Source: Rhizobium aethiopicum (GTDB lineage Bacteria; Pseudomonadota; Alphaproteobacteria; Rhizobiales; Rhizobiaceae). From it: a stretch of 64,000 bases of DNA. Of this stretch, positions 9,464 through 18,658 are shown piece after piece. Every line of letters starts with the position of its first letter. Position 1 is the first letter of the stretch. The stretch is taken from the NCBI RefSeq assembly GCF_900094625.1, contig NZ_FMAJ01000002.1, positions 124,001 through 188,000 of the forward strand, given 5' to 3'. The notes below the pieces were generated by a model, which had not been told where the DNA came from, searched no databases, and was given only the letters and a program-made list of their open reading frames with translations. Both the position numbers and the translations under genes were made by a program.

Positions 9464-11713
9464 ATGATCGTCCGGCATTGGCGCTCGGTTCTATTGGTCT
9501 GCACGGCAGCCGCAGTTGTTCTTCCTGTTTCGCAGTCTTACGCGCAAAGCGCTGCCACGCCGCAAGCGACGACCGATGACGGCACCGTGCTGCAGAAGAT
9601 CGTCGTCAAGGGCAAACGCGTCGCGCCGGGCAGCGTTGCCGACACGCCGCTCGCGAACGAGGTTACCAAGAAGCAGCTGGAAGAGAAGCAGGTTACCAAT
9701 TTCGACGATATCGGCCGCAGCGTCGATGCAGGCGTCAACTATTCGCGCGCTGACGCGGGTTTCAACCTGCGCGGCCTTTCCGGATCTCGCATCCTGACCA
9801 CGATCGACGGCATTCCTATTCCCTATATTTCGAACAGCGCGCGCCAGGGGGCCTTTGCGCCGGCCAATGCCAATGGCGGTGGCGATACCTTCGATTTCGA
9901 CTCGCTGTCTTCGCTCGATATCGTGCGCGGCGCGGATTCGAGCAAGGGCGGTTCGGGCATGCTCGGCGGCGCCATCGTTCTCAATACGCTGGAGCCGGAA
10001 GATCTCATTCCGGAAGGCCGAGATTGGGGTGCGCTCGTCAAGTCGACCTATGACAGCGAAGACCGCAGCCTTTCCGGGTCGGCCGCCGCTGCCAAGAAGA
10101 TCGGCGCCACCTCGATCCTGTTCCAGGGCGGCTACCGCAAAGGCCATGAACGCGACAATATGGGCGATAACGACAGCTACGGTCGTTTCCGCACCGAGGC
10201 GAATCCGGCTGACTTCGATCAGAACAATCTGCTCTTCAAACTGCGCCAGGAGCTGGAAGGCGGTCATCGCATCGGCTTGACAGCGGAACGGTTCCGCTGG
10301 GATCTAAAAACCGACCTGCGGCAACTTCAGGGGGGCGCCAGCCCTCGCAACTTCATGGTCGACAATTATGACGGTCGCGAGCTGCGTGACCGCGATCGCG
10401 TCTCGCTCGATTATGATTATGAAGCGCAGTCCTCCGATGCGTTCTTCAGCAGTGCGCGGGCCACGCTTTATTGGCTGGATTTGAAGAAGGAGGCCGGCAG
10501 CAGGGGGCGCACGACCGCCAATGTTCCCTATGGCCGTAACAACGAGATCGAAAACGAGACATGGGGCTTCAGCGGCACCGCGACAAAGGATTTCGAATAT
10601 TCCGGCCTCAGCCACTCCGTTCGCGTCGGCCTCGACCTCGGCGTTTCCAGCTGGAGGCAATATAGCTGGGCTCTTTGCCCGACGTCGACGACTTGCCCGT
10701 CGCTGAACAATCAGGCGGAAGTGCCTGATGTCGCCAGTCAGAACCTTGGGCTTGTTGTCGAGGACAAGATCGAGATCGGCAATACCGGCTTCACGCTGAC
10801 ACCCGGCTTCCGCTTCGACTGGTTCAACTACGATCCCTCGACCGACGGCGGTTTTGCCAATAATACCGGCCTTACCCGTTTCGGCGATCTTCGCGATCGA
10901 ACGGAAGCCGCCCTGTCGCCGAAGATCCTGGCGACCTACGACCTGACGCCTGATGTAGAGCTCTACATGCAGTTGGCGGTCGGCTTCCGCGCGCCAACCG
11001 TCGACGAACTCTACAGCCGGTTCTACAACCCCACTGGCCGGTACGCCCAGCTTGGCAATCCTGATCTGGAGCCGGAAATCGGCCGCGGCATCGAAGTCGG
11101 TGCCAATTTTGACACGGGCGATGTCACCGGAAGGGTCGCGCTTTTCCACACACGCTATCAGAACTTTATCGAGACGGTGACGAGCGTCGACTCGACCGGC
11201 TTCACGACGTTCAATTACACCAACGTGGCAGCGGCGACGATCTCGGGTATTGAGGCCAGCGCCGTCAAGACGTTCAACAACGGCATCAATCTGCATGCTT
11301 CACTTGCCTATGCCTATGGCAGGAATGAAGAGACCACGCAGCGCCTGCGCTCGGTGGCGCCGTTCAAGGCGATCGTCGGCGGCGGATGGAGCAATGAGAC
11401 CTTCGGCTTCGACCTTTCCTCGACGCTTTCGGCTGGCATGCTGACCGACCACCTCAATACCGTCGGCACGACCGCCGATACGACCTTCGATGCGCCTGGT
11501 TATGCGATCGTCGATTTGACCGGCTGGTGGACGCCGGAACAGCTGCCGGGCCTGCGCGTTCAAGCTGGTGTCTACAACATCTTCGACCAGGAGTATTTCA
11601 ACGCGCTCGCCGTGCGCGATGTCAATCTCAGCTCTGCGACGGCATCGCAGCCGCGTGACTGGTATTCCGAGCCTGGCCGTACCTTCAAGGTCTCGCTCAG
11701 CAAAACCTTCTGA
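9464..11713 (+). CDS. shmR: TonB-dependent haem/haemoglobin receptor
   Basis: A 749-residue outer-membrane receptor for haem uptake energised by TonB. A signal peptide ends near SYAQS (about residue 28), followed by a TonB-box-like IVVKGKR, the plug domain (about 50-175; NLRGLSGSRILTTIDGIP, IVRGADSSKGGSGMLGG) and a 22-strand barrel. The haem receptor FRAP box is present (VGFRAPTVDELY), with GNPDLEPE as the NPNL-like box, and the protein ends in the typical Phe. AGGGGTAGG precedes the ATG. In Sinorhizobium meliloti the shmR haem receptor gene also lies next to trpE(G), which supports the symbol. Iron control via the upstream IRO-like box is likely. Confidence 0.9.
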   Translation: MIVRHWRSVLLVCTAAAVVLPVSQSYAQSAATPQATTDDGTVLQKIVVKGKRVAPGSVADTPLANEVTKKQLEEKQVTNFDDIGRSVDAGVNYSRADAGFNLRGLSGSRILTTIDGIPIPYISNSARQGAFAPANANGGGDTFDFDSLSSLDIVRGADSSKGGSGMLGGAIVLNTLEPEDLIPEGRDWGALVKSTYDSEDRSLSGSAAAAKKIGATSILFQGGYRKGHERDNMGDNDSYGRFRTEANPADFDQNNLLFKLRQELEGGHRIGLTAERFRWDLKTDLRQLQGGASPRNFMVDNYDGRELRDRDRVSLDYDYEAQSSDAFFSSARATLYWLDLKKEAGSRGRTTANVPYGRNNEIENETWGFSGTATKDFEYSGLSHSVRVGLDLGVSSWRQYSWALCPTSTTCPSLNNQAEVPDVASQNLGLVVEDKIEIGNTGFTLTPGFRFDWFNYDPSTDGGFANNTGLTRFGDLRDRTEAALSPKILATYDLTPDVELYMQLAVGFRAPTVDELYSRFYNPTGRYAQLGNPDLEPEIGRGIEVGANFDTGDVTGRVALFHTRYQNFIETVTSVDSTGFTTFNYTNVAAATISGIEASAVKTFNNGINLHASLAYAYGRNEETTQRLRSVAPFKAIVGGGWSNETFGFDLSSTLSAGMLTDHLNTVGTTADTTFDAPGYAIVDLTGWWTPEQLPGLRVQAGVYNIFDQEYFNALAVRDVNLSSATASQPRDWYSEPGRTFKVSLSKTF

Positions 11714-11741
11714 GCCGGTTTTACCTTTAAGGCTGGGGGAG

Positions 11742-11765
11742 GGGCGGCTTTCGAGCCGCCCTTTT
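11742..11765 (+). terminator. Rho-independent terminator after haem receptor gene
   Basis: GGGCGGCT-TTCG-AGCCGCCC followed by TTTT: an 8-bp perfect stem with a UUCG loop, about 30 bases past the shmR stop. Confidence 0.9.
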
Positions 11766-11782
11766 CATTCGTGCGATCGCCT

Positions 11783-11812
11783 CTTGCGCGGCGGCGGATC
11801 TCAGGCTAACAA
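11783..11812 (+). promoter_or_regulatory. Candidate trp leader promoter
   Basis: CTTGCG (11783-11788) and CTAACA (11806-11811) are separated by 17 bases. The predicted start of transcription falls at about 11818-11820, at the ATG of trpL, so the leader message would have almost no 5' untranslated region. The boxes are weak matches and the placement is inferred. Confidence 0.5.
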
Positions 11813-11819
11813 TTTTTCT

Positions 11820-11864
11820 ATGATCAAGTCTGTGAACATCGCTGTTTGGTGGTGGGCTCGCTGA
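11820..11864 (+). CDS. trpL: trp operon leader peptide, 14 residues
   Basis: The frame encodes MIKSVNIAVWWWAR, with three consecutive TGG codons just before the stop. It lies 156 bases upstream of trpE(G). Translation speed over the Trp codons would decide which hairpin forms in the nascent RNA. From memory, the S. meliloti peptide peTrpL has the same length and nearly the same NIS/A-x-WWWAR end, and acts both in attenuation and in trans. No Shine-Dalgarno sequence stands at the right distance, consistent with a leaderless start. Confidence 0.92.
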   Translation: MIKSVNIAVWWWAR

Positions 11865-11936
11865 GGCGGCCTCGACCAATCGTGTTCAAAGACGACGACG
11901 AGTGAGCCGCCCGAAACTTCGAGGCGGCTTTTTTGT
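11863..11936 (+). ncRNA. trp transcription attenuator
   Basis: GAGGCGGC occurs twice, at 11863-11870 (over the trpL stop) and 11921-11928. Both copies can pair with GCCGCC at 11906-11911. Pairing of the first copy gives a 6-bp antiterminator; pairing of the second gives the 7-bp terminator AGCCGCC/GGCGGCT followed by T6. The Trp-codon region (TTGGT, 11846-11850) can also pair with ACCAA at 11875-11879. This is a classic attenuator. In S. meliloti the terminated leader is the small RNA rnTrpL. Confidence 0.88.
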
Positions 11937-11980
11937 TTTATCGCCGCCTGTCGTCCGGGCCCCGATAACGGAGTGGAACT

Positions 11981-14170
11981 ATGGTAACGATCCTGCGGGA
12001 TGATGGTGCGGAAATCTACGAGACCAAGGGCGGGATATCAGTCACGCGGCAGCGGCGGGCAATCCCCTATGGCGATGCGGTCTCTTCCTATATCGACAAG
12101 CTCGACGAACGCCGCGGCGCGGTGTTCTCGTCGAACTACGAATATCCCGGCCGTTATACGCGCTGGGACACCGCCGTCGTCGACCCGCCGCTCGGCATTT
12201 CCTCCTTCGGGCGCGACGTCTGGATTGAAGCCTATAATGAGCGCGGCGAGGTGCTCCTCGGCTTCGTGACGGAGCGGCTGAAGACGGTGTCGGAGCTCGA
12301 GCTTGGCGCCGCCTCGGCACGCCGCCTCGATCTCTCCGTCAAGGCACCCGACCGGGTGTTCACCGAGGAAGAGCGCTCGAAGATGCCAACGGTCTTCACA
12401 GTGCTGCGCGCCGTCACCGACCTCTTCCACTCACAGGCGGATGCAAGCCTCGGTCTCTACGGCGCCTTCGGCTACGACATCGCCTTCCAATTCGATGCGA
12501 TTGACCTGAAGCTGACGCGGCCCTCCGATCAGCGCGACATGGTCCTCTATCTGCCGGACGAGATCCTCGTCGTAGACAACTACGCCGCCAAGGCCTGGAT
12601 CGACCGTTATGATTTCGAGAAAGACGGCGTGACGACCGAAGGCAGGGCCGAAGCTATCGCGCCGGAGCCCTTCAAGCAGACGGATGCCATTCCGCCGAAG
12701 AGCGACCACCGGCCGGGTGAATATGCCGAACTCGTCACCAAGGCCAAGGAAAGCTTCCGCAAGGGCGATCTGTTCGAAGTCGTGCCTGGGCAGAAATTCA
12801 TGGAGCGCTGCGAAAGCAAGCCCTCCGACATTTCCAAGCGGCTGAAGGCGATCAATCCGTCGCCCTATTCCTTCTTCATCAATCTCGGCGATCAGGAATA
12901 TCTGGTCGGCGCATCGCCCGAAATGTTCGTGCGTGTGTCCGGCCGTCGCATCGAGACCTGCCCGATCTCGGGCACCATCAAGCGCGGCGAAGATCCGATC
13001 GCCGACAGCGAGCAGATCCTGAAGCTCCTGAATTCCAAGAAGGACGAGTCCGAGCTCACCATGTGTTCGGACGTCGACCGCAACGACAAGAGCCGCGTCT
13101 GCGAACCGGGCTCCGTCAAGGTAATCGGCCGCCGGCAGATCGAGATGTATTCGCGCCTCATCCACACGGTCGACCATATCGAAGGGCGGCTGCGCGACGA
13201 CATGGACGCCTTCGACGGCTTCCTGAGCCATGCCTGGGCCGTTACGGTCACCGGCGCGCCGAAGCTCTGGGCGATGCGCTTCATCGAGAGCCATGAAAAG
13301 AGCCCGCGCGCATGGTATGGTGGGGCAATCGGCATGGTCGGTTTCAACGGCGACATGAATACCGGCCTGACGCTGCGCACCGTGCGCATCAAGGACGGTA
13401 TCGCCGAGGTGCGCGCCGGAGCGACGCTGCTGAACGATTCCATTCCAGAGGAAGAAGAAGCCGAAACCGAACTGAAGGCCTCCGCCATGCTTTCCGCCAT
13501 CCGAGACGCCAAGATAGGCAATTCCGGTAAAGTCCAGCGCGATGTCGCAAGCGTCGGCAAGGGCGTCAGCATCCTGCTCGTCGATCATGAGGACAGCTTC
13601 GTCCACACGCTCGCCAATTATTTTCGCCAGACGGGCGCGACGGTTTCGACCGTGCGCACCCCGGTGCCGGAGGAGATCTTCGACCGGCTGAATCCCGATC
13701 TCGTCGTGCTGTCGCCCGGCCCCGGCACGCCGAAGGATTTCGACTGCAAGGCGACGATCAAGAAGGCGCGGGCGCGCAACCTGCCGATCTTCGGCGTCTG
13801 CCTCGGCCTGCAGGCGCTCGCCGAAGCCTATGGCGGGGAACTGCGCCATCTGGCGCTGCCGATGCACGGCAAGCCATCGCGCATCCGCGTGCTGGAGCCG
13901 GGCATCGTCTTCTCCGGCCTTTCGAAGGAGGTGACGGTCGGCCGCTATCACTCGATCTTCGCCGATCCCTCGACGCTGCCGCCTGAGTTCATCATCACGG
14001 CGGAGAGCGACGATGGCACGATCATGGGCATCGAGCATGCCAAGGAGCCGATTGCAGCGGTGCAGTTCCATCCGGAATCGATCATGACGCTCGGCGGCGA
14101 TGCCGGCATGCGGATGATTGAGAATGTCGTGGCGCATCTGGCGCGTAAGGTGAAGACCAAGGCGGCTTGA
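11981..14170 (+). CDS. trpE(G): Fused anthranilate synthase, TrpE(G)
   Basis: A 729-residue fusion of the anthranilate synthase large component and its glutamine amidotransferase, the first step of tryptophan synthesis. The TrpE part (about 1-510) shows the chorismate-site blocks [27 protein letters not shown] and [21 protein letters not shown]. The TrpG part (about 525-729) has [18 protein letters not shown], the nucleophile Cys607 in [16 protein letters not shown] and His697 in QFHPES. Fusion in this order is the rhizobial form. GGAGTGG precedes the ATG. Expression should fall with tryptophan through the upstream attenuator. Confidence 0.97.
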   Translation: MVTILRDDGAEIYETKGGISVTRQRRAIPYGDAVSSYIDKLDERRGAVFSSNYEYPGRYTRWDTAVVDPPLGISSFGRDVWIEAYNERGEVLLGFVTERLKTVSELELGAASARRLDLSVKAPDRVFTEEERSKMPTVFTVLRAVTDLFHSQADASLGLYGAFGYDIAFQFDAIDLKLTRPSDQRDMVLYLPDEILVVDNYAAKAWIDRYDFEKDGVTTEGRAEAIAPEPFKQTDAIPPKSDHRPGEYAELVTKAKESFRKGDLFEVVPGQKFMERCESKPSDISKRLKAINPSPYSFFINLGDQEYLVGASPEMFVRVSGRRIETCPISGTIKRGEDPIADSEQILKLLNSKKDESELTMCSDVDRNDKSRVCEPGSVKVIGRRQIEMYSRLIHTVDHIEGRLRDDMDAFDGFLSHAWAVTVTGAPKLWAMRFIESHEKSPRAWYGGAIGMVGFNGDMNTGLTLRTVRIKDGIAEVRAGATLLNDSIPEEEEAETELKASAMLSAIRDAKIGNSGKVQRDVASVGKGVSILLVDHEDSFVHTLANYFRQTGATVSTVRTPVPEEIFDRLNPDLVVLSPGPGTPKDFDCKATIKKARARNLPIFGVCLGLQALAEAYGGELRHLALPMHGKPSRIRVLEPGIVFSGLSKEVTVGRYHSIFADPSTLPPEFIITAESDDGTIMGIEHAKEPIAAVQFHPESIMTLGGDAGMRMIENVVAHLARKVKTKAA

Positions 14171-14269
14171 CGCAGCTCCATCTCGCCCCTTTTCCTGCGC
14201 GGATAGGCGAGGGTTGACTCTGTCAGGCAAATCAGAACATTTCCAGAACGATCAACCGGGAATTATCGC

Positions 14270-14509
14270 GTGGCCAATGCCGAAAAGTTCATCGTCCTTC
14301 CTTATCGCAAGAACCGCGGCAATCTCGTGCCCGGCGAAATGCGCCAGGCCTCGAACGCCGTCAGTGCGGAGAAGATCGCCTCGGCGATGGCCGAGCGGTT
14401 CGTCGGCGTCGCCGCCTATGCCGTCATCGTCGATGAGGAAACCGGTGACATGAGCTCGCCGCGACTGCTTGCGCGATATGGCGAGATTGCCGACCTCAAC
14501 GCCGCCTGA
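14270..14509 (+). CDS. Small conserved hypothetical protein
   Basis: A 79-residue soluble protein beginning at GTG (reads MANAEKFIVLPYRKNRGNLV). It has no signal peptide or membrane span. I do not recognise the family, but the codon choice is like that of neighbouring real genes. It lies 99 bases after trpE(G) and 11 bases before the DUF2161 gene, so it is probably co-transcribed with the latter. Confidence 0.7.
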   Translation: MANAEKFIVLPYRKNRGNLVPGEMRQASNAVSAEKIASAMAERFVGVAAYAVIVDEETGDMSSPRLLARYGEIADLNAA

Positions 14510-14520
14510 GACGCGGCTTT

Positions 14521-15201
14521 ATGGAGACGTCGCTCTACCTGCCGGTCAAAGCCTTTCTGGAGGCGGCCGGTTATGTCGTCAAGGGTGAGGTCGCAGGATG
14601 CGATCTGGTCGGCTTGAGCGACGGTGAGCCGCCGGTCGTGGTGGTCTGCGAACTCAAGCTTTCCTTCAATCTCGAACTGCTTCTTCAGGCGGTCGACCGG
14701 GCTGCAATGAGTGATGAAGTCTGGATCGCGGCGCGCGTTTCGGCCAAGGGGCGCGGGCGGGAGGCTGACAAACGTTATCGAGATCTTTGCCGGCGGCTCG
14801 GCATCGGCATGCTCGGTGTCTCAGACGGCGGCGAGGTCAGCGTCATCGTCAGTTCGGTCTCGCCGATGCCGCGGACCAACCCGAAGCGGCGCACGCGCCT
14901 CGTCAAGGAGCACCAGCGGCGTCGCGGCGATCCCGCCGTCGGCGGCGGATCACGGGCGCCGATCATGACCGCCTATCGCCAGCAGGCGTTGCTTTGTGCT
15001 TCGGCTCTCGATCGGGGAATAGTAAGGCCACGAGATATGAAGGCGCTGACGCCAAAGGCCGGTCCGATCCTGCGCGACAACGTCTATGGATGGTTCGAGC
15101 GTCAGGAAAAGGGCGTCTACGCCCTGACGCCGGCCGGGCAGGCCGCTCTTCTGCGGTGGCCGCAATCCGTCCAGTCCGATCCCGCTCCTTCGACGCCGTA
15201 G
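14521..15201 (+). CDS. DUF2161 family, predicted PD-(D/E)xK-fold protein
   Basis: A 226-residue protein. Its N-terminal half resembles DUF2161, described as a putative PD-(D/E)xK-type phosphodiesterase: an Asp in GCDLVGLSDG is followed by ELKLSF, giving the D...ExK catalytic pattern at about residues 36 and 50-52. A basic stretch (PKRRTRLVKEHQRRRGD, about 122-138) and a C-terminal region with VYALTPAGQAALL, reminiscent of a winged-helix element, follow. Nuclease-like activity is inferred from the fold. It lies directly after the 79-residue gene. Confidence 0.75.
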   Translation: METSLYLPVKAFLEAAGYVVKGEVAGCDLVGLSDGEPPVVVVCELKLSFNLELLLQAVDRAAMSDEVWIAARVSAKGRGREADKRYRDLCRRLGIGMLGVSDGGEVSVIVSSVSPMPRTNPKRRTRLVKEHQRRRGDPAVGGGSRAPIMTAYRQQALLCASALDRGIVRPRDMKALTPKAGPILRDNVYGWFERQEKGVYALTPAGQAALLRWPQSVQSDPAPSTP

Positions 15202-15400
15202 CGGGAACGCCCATCGTCCGCCCGTGCTGCTGTTCTGTCGGGGCGGCCACAGCTGTGAAGGATGCGGCATTCTCCTTTGACAAATCCTCAATCATCGCCC
15301 ATATCACCCTCAACTGGGCCGCCTGCGCGACATCGCGTGGGCGGTTTTGCATTTCAATGGCCTGGATCCTGCTATTCACTCGCAACCGCAGGAGGACGAC

Positions 15401-16315
15401 ATGAGCGACAACGGCGATCTTACGGTTCGGAAGCTGGCGATGTGGGGCATCCCGCTGTCGCTCGGCGTCATGGGGCTGAAGATGGTGGCCTGGTGGGTGA
15501 CCGGCTCGGTGGCGCTGCTATCGGACGGGCTCGAATCGATGGTCAACGTCGTTGCCGCCTTCATCGCCTTCTTCGTCATCCGTTATGCGCAGAAGCCGGC
15601 CGATCATGACCATCCCTTCGGCCATCACAAGGCGGAATACCTGTCCGCCGTCACCGAAGGTGTGCTGATCGTCGTCGCCGCGCTGCTGATCGTCAAGGAG
15701 TCCATCGGCTATCTGGCCGAGCCGCGCATGCTCGATGCGCCGGTGCTTGGCCTTGCGATCAACTTTGCGGCAGGCCTCATCAACGCGGTCTGGGCGCGGC
15801 TCTTGATCCAGACCGGACGCAAACATCGCTCGGCGGCGCTTGCGGCGGATGGGCAGCACATCATGTCGGATGTGGTGACCTCCGTCGGCGTGCTCATCGG
15901 TCTGCTGCTGGCGCTGGCGACCGGTTATGCGATCTTCGACCCGGTGCTTGCCATCCTTGTTGCCGTCAACATCCTCTATCAGGGGTGGAAGGTGATATCG
16001 CAATCGATCGGCGGGCTGATGGACCAAGCGGTGGAGCCGCAGGAGGAAGAGGCGATCAAGCAGGCGATCGCCACCCACGCGGTGGGCTCGATCGGCGTGC
16101 ATGATCTGAAAACCAGGCGGGCAGGCACCGTCACCTTCATCGATTTTCACATGGTGGTGCCCGGCTCTATGTCCGTTCGGCAGGCGCATGATATATGCGA
16201 CCGCCTTGAGGATGCCATCAGTGCGGTGCATGAGGGCGCCAAAATAGCCATTCATGTGGAGCCGGAGGGTGAAAAGGCCCATGGTATCCGCGTCAAAGTC
16301 GTCAAGGAGGCATGA
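15401..16315 (+). CDS. Cation diffusion facilitator family metal exporter
   Basis: A 304-residue inner-membrane metal/proton antiporter. GGAGG precedes the ATG. The transmembrane domain (about 10-205) has the first metal-site motif as SDGLESMVN and the second as [12 protein letters not shown], plus the [12 protein letters not shown] loop typical of CDF proteins; a cytoplasmic ferredoxin-like domain (about 215-304) ends with IHVEPEG. The family exports Zn, Fe, Mn, Co or Cd; here the E in SDGLES replaces the more usual H/D of Zn exporters, so the metal is uncertain. Its stop overlaps the start of queF by one base. Confidence 0.9.
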   Translation: MSDNGDLTVRKLAMWGIPLSLGVMGLKMVAWWVTGSVALLSDGLESMVNVVAAFIAFFVIRYAQKPADHDHPFGHHKAEYLSAVTEGVLIVVAALLIVKESIGYLAEPRMLDAPVLGLAINFAAGLINAVWARLLIQTGRKHRSAALAADGQHIMSDVVTSVGVLIGLLLALATGYAIFDPVLAILVAVNILYQGWKVISQSIGGLMDQAVEPQEEEAIKQAIATHAVGSIGVHDLKTRRAGTVTFIDFHMVVPGSMSVRQAHDICDRLEDAISAVHEGAKIAIHVEPEGEKAHGIRVKVVKEA

Positions 16316-16779
16316 TGCCGAATACAGATGTTTCCAGCCTGTCGATGCTGGGCCAGCAGACCGAAACCGCGAAATCGCCGGAGGACGCGGTGCTGGAAAA
16401 AGTGCCGTCCAATCATGCTGGCACCGATTACGTGGTGCGCTTCACCGCGCCTGAATTCACCTCGCTCTGCCCGATGACCGGGCAGCCCGATTTTGCCCAT
16501 ATCGTCATCGACTATATTCCGGGCGAATGGCTGGTGGAATCGAAGTCGCTGAAGCTCTTCCTGCATTCCTTCCGCAATCATGGCGCTTTCCATGAGGATT
16601 GCTCGATCTACATCGCCAAGCGCATCGTCGAGCTGCTCGATCCCAAGTGGCTTCGGATCGGCGCCTATTGGTATCCGCGCGGCGGCATTCCGATCGACGT
16701 CTTCTGGCAGACGGGCAAGCCGCCGGAAGACGTGTGGCTGCCTGAGCAGGGCGTCGCCACCTATCGTGGACGTGGGTGA
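16315..16779 (+). CDS. queF: NADPH-dependent 7-cyano-7-deazaguanine reductase
   Basis: QueF reduces preQ0 to preQ1 in queuosine synthesis. This is the short (154-residue) class. The active-site Cys lies in [12 protein letters not shown], and the NADPH-binding QueF motif is in [22 protein letters not shown]. The ATG at 16315 is preferred over 16312 because AAGGAGG then has a 4-base rather than 1-base gap. It is coupled to the upstream CDF gene. Confidence 0.96.
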   Translation: MPNTDVSSLSMLGQQTETAKSPEDAVLEKVPSNHAGTDYVVRFTAPEFTSLCPMTGQPDFAHIVIDYIPGEWLVESKSLKLFLHSFRNHGAFHEDCSIYIAKRIVELLDPKWLRIGAYWYPRGGIPIDVFWQTGKPPEDVWLPEQGVATYRGRG

Positions 16780-16803
16780 GCCGCGGTGTCGCCAAAGGCG
16801 GCA

Positions 16804-16828
16804 GCAATCGATCCAGTGAATCGATTGC
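16804..16828. repeat. Inverted repeat between convergent genes
   Basis: GCAATCGAT-(7)-ATCGATTGC is a perfect 9-bp inverted repeat between the queF and DUF2076 stops. It may be a bidirectional terminator without a U-tract. Confidence 0.5.
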
Positions 16829-16905
16829 AGCGGCGAACGCCCTGAGCCATCGCGAAGGGCCGGGCAACGCTGCGGCGACCGCTGCCCGTCTTCACCCGTT
16901 AAACG

Positions 16906-17664
16906 TCAAACATCCGTAACGTCGGCGGACGAGTCGTCGCTGTAATCGTCGCCGTCGTCATAATCGGCTTGCTGCACATTGTCGTCATTGTCATTGCCGG
17001 CATTGTCCGATGCCTGGCGGGTGTCGTCGTTGCCGAAATAATTGTTGATGACGGTCTCTTCGGTGGGGGCGCTGGCATTGCCGAAGGGGTTGGCGCCGAA
17101 GGGCGAGCCCCAGCCGAGTGAGGACATGTGGTTGCTGAAGATGCCGCTCAGCGAATTGGCAAGCAGCATGCCGCCGGCCACACCGGCCGCCGTGCCGAGC
17201 GCGCCGCGCAGGAAGCTGCCGCCGGCAGACGGCGCGGAGGCCTGCTGGCTCCACGGGCCGCTCGGCTGCTGCGGCGTCTGGCGATCGTAGCCGCGCGGCT
17301 CGTCGTAGGCGCGGGACGGCTGACCCCAAGGGCCCGGGTTGGAGGGGACAGGCGCGGGCTGCTGCGTCTGGGTATTGCCGAAGATTGAGCTCAGGAAACC
17401 GCCGCCCTGTTCGGCCTGGCGGTGCTCGCTGGCTCCGGCTTCAAACTGCCGGACGCGCTCCTCGAGTTCCTTGATGTGGTTGGCGGCTGCTTCCAGCCCC
17501 TTTTCCTGCACGATGACGGCCTGGGCGAGATAATAAGTGGCGGACGGCTGCTCGCGCGTCGCCTGGTCGATCAGGGCTTCGGCCTCGTGGTCGCGCGGCT
17601 GGGCTTGCGCGGTGCGCACGCGGTCGAAGAGGGCGGTCAGCAATTGGCGTTCTTCCGGTGACAT
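16906..17664 (-). CDS. DUF2076 domain protein
   Basis: A 252-residue protein starting MSPEERQLLTALFDRV, preceded by AGGAGA at good spacing. The N-terminal helical region (about 1-95) carries the DUF2076 pattern (AEALIDQATREQPSATYYLAQAV), then a Gln/Pro/Gly-rich linker, a glycine/alanine hydrophobic stretch (GTAAGVAGGMLLANSL, about 150-166) and a very acidic Asp/Asn-rich tail. The family has been described as periplasmic or ligand-binding, but no signal peptide is visible. Function unknown. Confidence 0.83.
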   Translation of the reverse strand: MSPEERQLLTALFDRVRTAQAQPRDHEAEALIDQATREQPSATYYLAQAVIVQEKGLEAAANHIKELEERVRQFEAGASEHRQAEQGGGFLSSIFGNTQTQQPAPVPSNPGPWGQPSRAYDEPRGYDRQTPQQPSGPWSQQASAPSAGGSFLRGALGTAAGVAGGMLLANSLSGIFSNHMSSLGWGSPFGANPFGNASAPTEETVINNYFGNDDTRQASDNAGNDNDDNVQQADYDDGDDYSDDSSADVTDV

Positions 17665-17896
17665 GTCCGGTCTCCTGTTGATTTCATTTGGCGGTTGCCA
17701 CGTGAGAGGTGAGGTAGGAACCGATTCCGGCTTTTCAAAGCCTTCCAACCGTTACATTTCAGTAAGGCTTGCGGAACGGCGCGCGGCTTCTTAAGGATAT
17801 CTCCAGCGCTTCGCTGCCTTGTGTTTTTCCCGCATTGTTTTAGGCATTGAGTCGCACTATGTGCGAGGAACCCGAATTCATCTCCGAGAGGTTCGA

Positions 17897-18481
17897 ATGA
17901 ACGACGAAGAACAGGACGACAAGACGAAGGAACTGCCGCTCGGCAAGGAAACGGAGGCGAATCTTTTCAAGTCGCGTTCGATCTTCATCTATGGACCAAT
18001 CAATCAGGAACTGGCGCAGAAGGTCTGCTCGCAGCTCGTCGCACTTGCTGCGGCTAGCGACGAAGACATTCGCATCTATGTCAATTCGCCCGGCGGCCAC
18101 GTCGAATCCGGCGATTCCATCCATGACATGGTCAAGTTCATCAAGCCGAAGGTCTGGATGATCGGCACGGGCTGGGTCGCCTCCGCTGGCGCGCTGATCT
18201 ATGTAGCGGCTCCGAAGGAGCAGCGCCTGTGCCTGCCGAATACGCGCTTTCTGCTGCACCAACCGTCGGGCGGCACGCGCGGCATGGCATCCGACATCGA
18301 GATCCAGGCGCGCGAGATCATCAAGATGAACGAGCGCCTGAACAAGATCATGGCTGCGGCCACCGGCCAGCCGCTCGACAAGATCGCCAAGGATACGGAC
18401 CGCGACTATTGGCTCTCGGCCGAAGAGGCGAAGGACTACGGCCTCGTCTCGCGGATCGTGACGTCGCAGGCCGACATCTGA
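17897..18481 (+). CDS. ClpP-family serine peptidase paralogue
   Basis: A 194-residue ClpP homologue. The catalytic triad is complete: Ser in GWVASAGA, His in FLLHQPSGG, Asp in [11 protein letters not shown]. The handle region ([17 protein letters not shown]) is typical. The N-terminal part differs from canonical ClpP: instead of the axial-loop segment with its YDIYSRLL core, it has a charged stretch [17 protein letters not shown] before SIFIYGP. Canonical clpP sits next to clpX; here neither clpX nor clpA is nearby, so this is an accessory paralogue that may form a mixed barrel with another ClpP. GAGAGG precedes the ATG, and a strong terminator follows. Confidence 0.88.
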   Translation: MNDEEQDDKTKELPLGKETEANLFKSRSIFIYGPINQELAQKVCSQLVALAAASDEDIRIYVNSPGGHVESGDSIHDMVKFIKPKVWMIGTGWVASAGALIYVAAPKEQRLCLPNTRFLLHQPSGGTRGMASDIEIQAREIIKMNERLNKIMAAATGQPLDKIAKDTDRDYWLSAEEAKDYGLVSRIVTSQADI

Positions 18482-18505
18482 GCTTTCTGAGCAGGAGCAG
18501 TTAAA

Positions 18506-18550
18506 AACCGCCCTTGCCTGCCGACCGCAGGCGAGGGCGGTTTGTTTTTT
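18506..18550 (+). terminator. Strong rho-independent terminator after ClpP paralogue
   Basis: A 16-bp stem (AACCGCCCTTGCCTGC with GCAGGCGAGGGCGGTT, one T-G wobble), 5-base loop, then TGTTTTTT. Confidence 0.93.
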
Positions 18551-18658
18551 GGACTGGTGCTTGCCCACAGGTGGGCTGGACGAAAAGAGCCGAATTCGGA
18601 CTTGCGCGCGCCGCAGCCCTCATGCTCCATGCGCATTCCCGCAGCCCGCGAGTCCGTC

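Noticed and set aside
12431..14230. Long open frame antisense to trpE(G)
   Set aside because: trpE(G) is certain on the other strand, and the antisense product has no family features.
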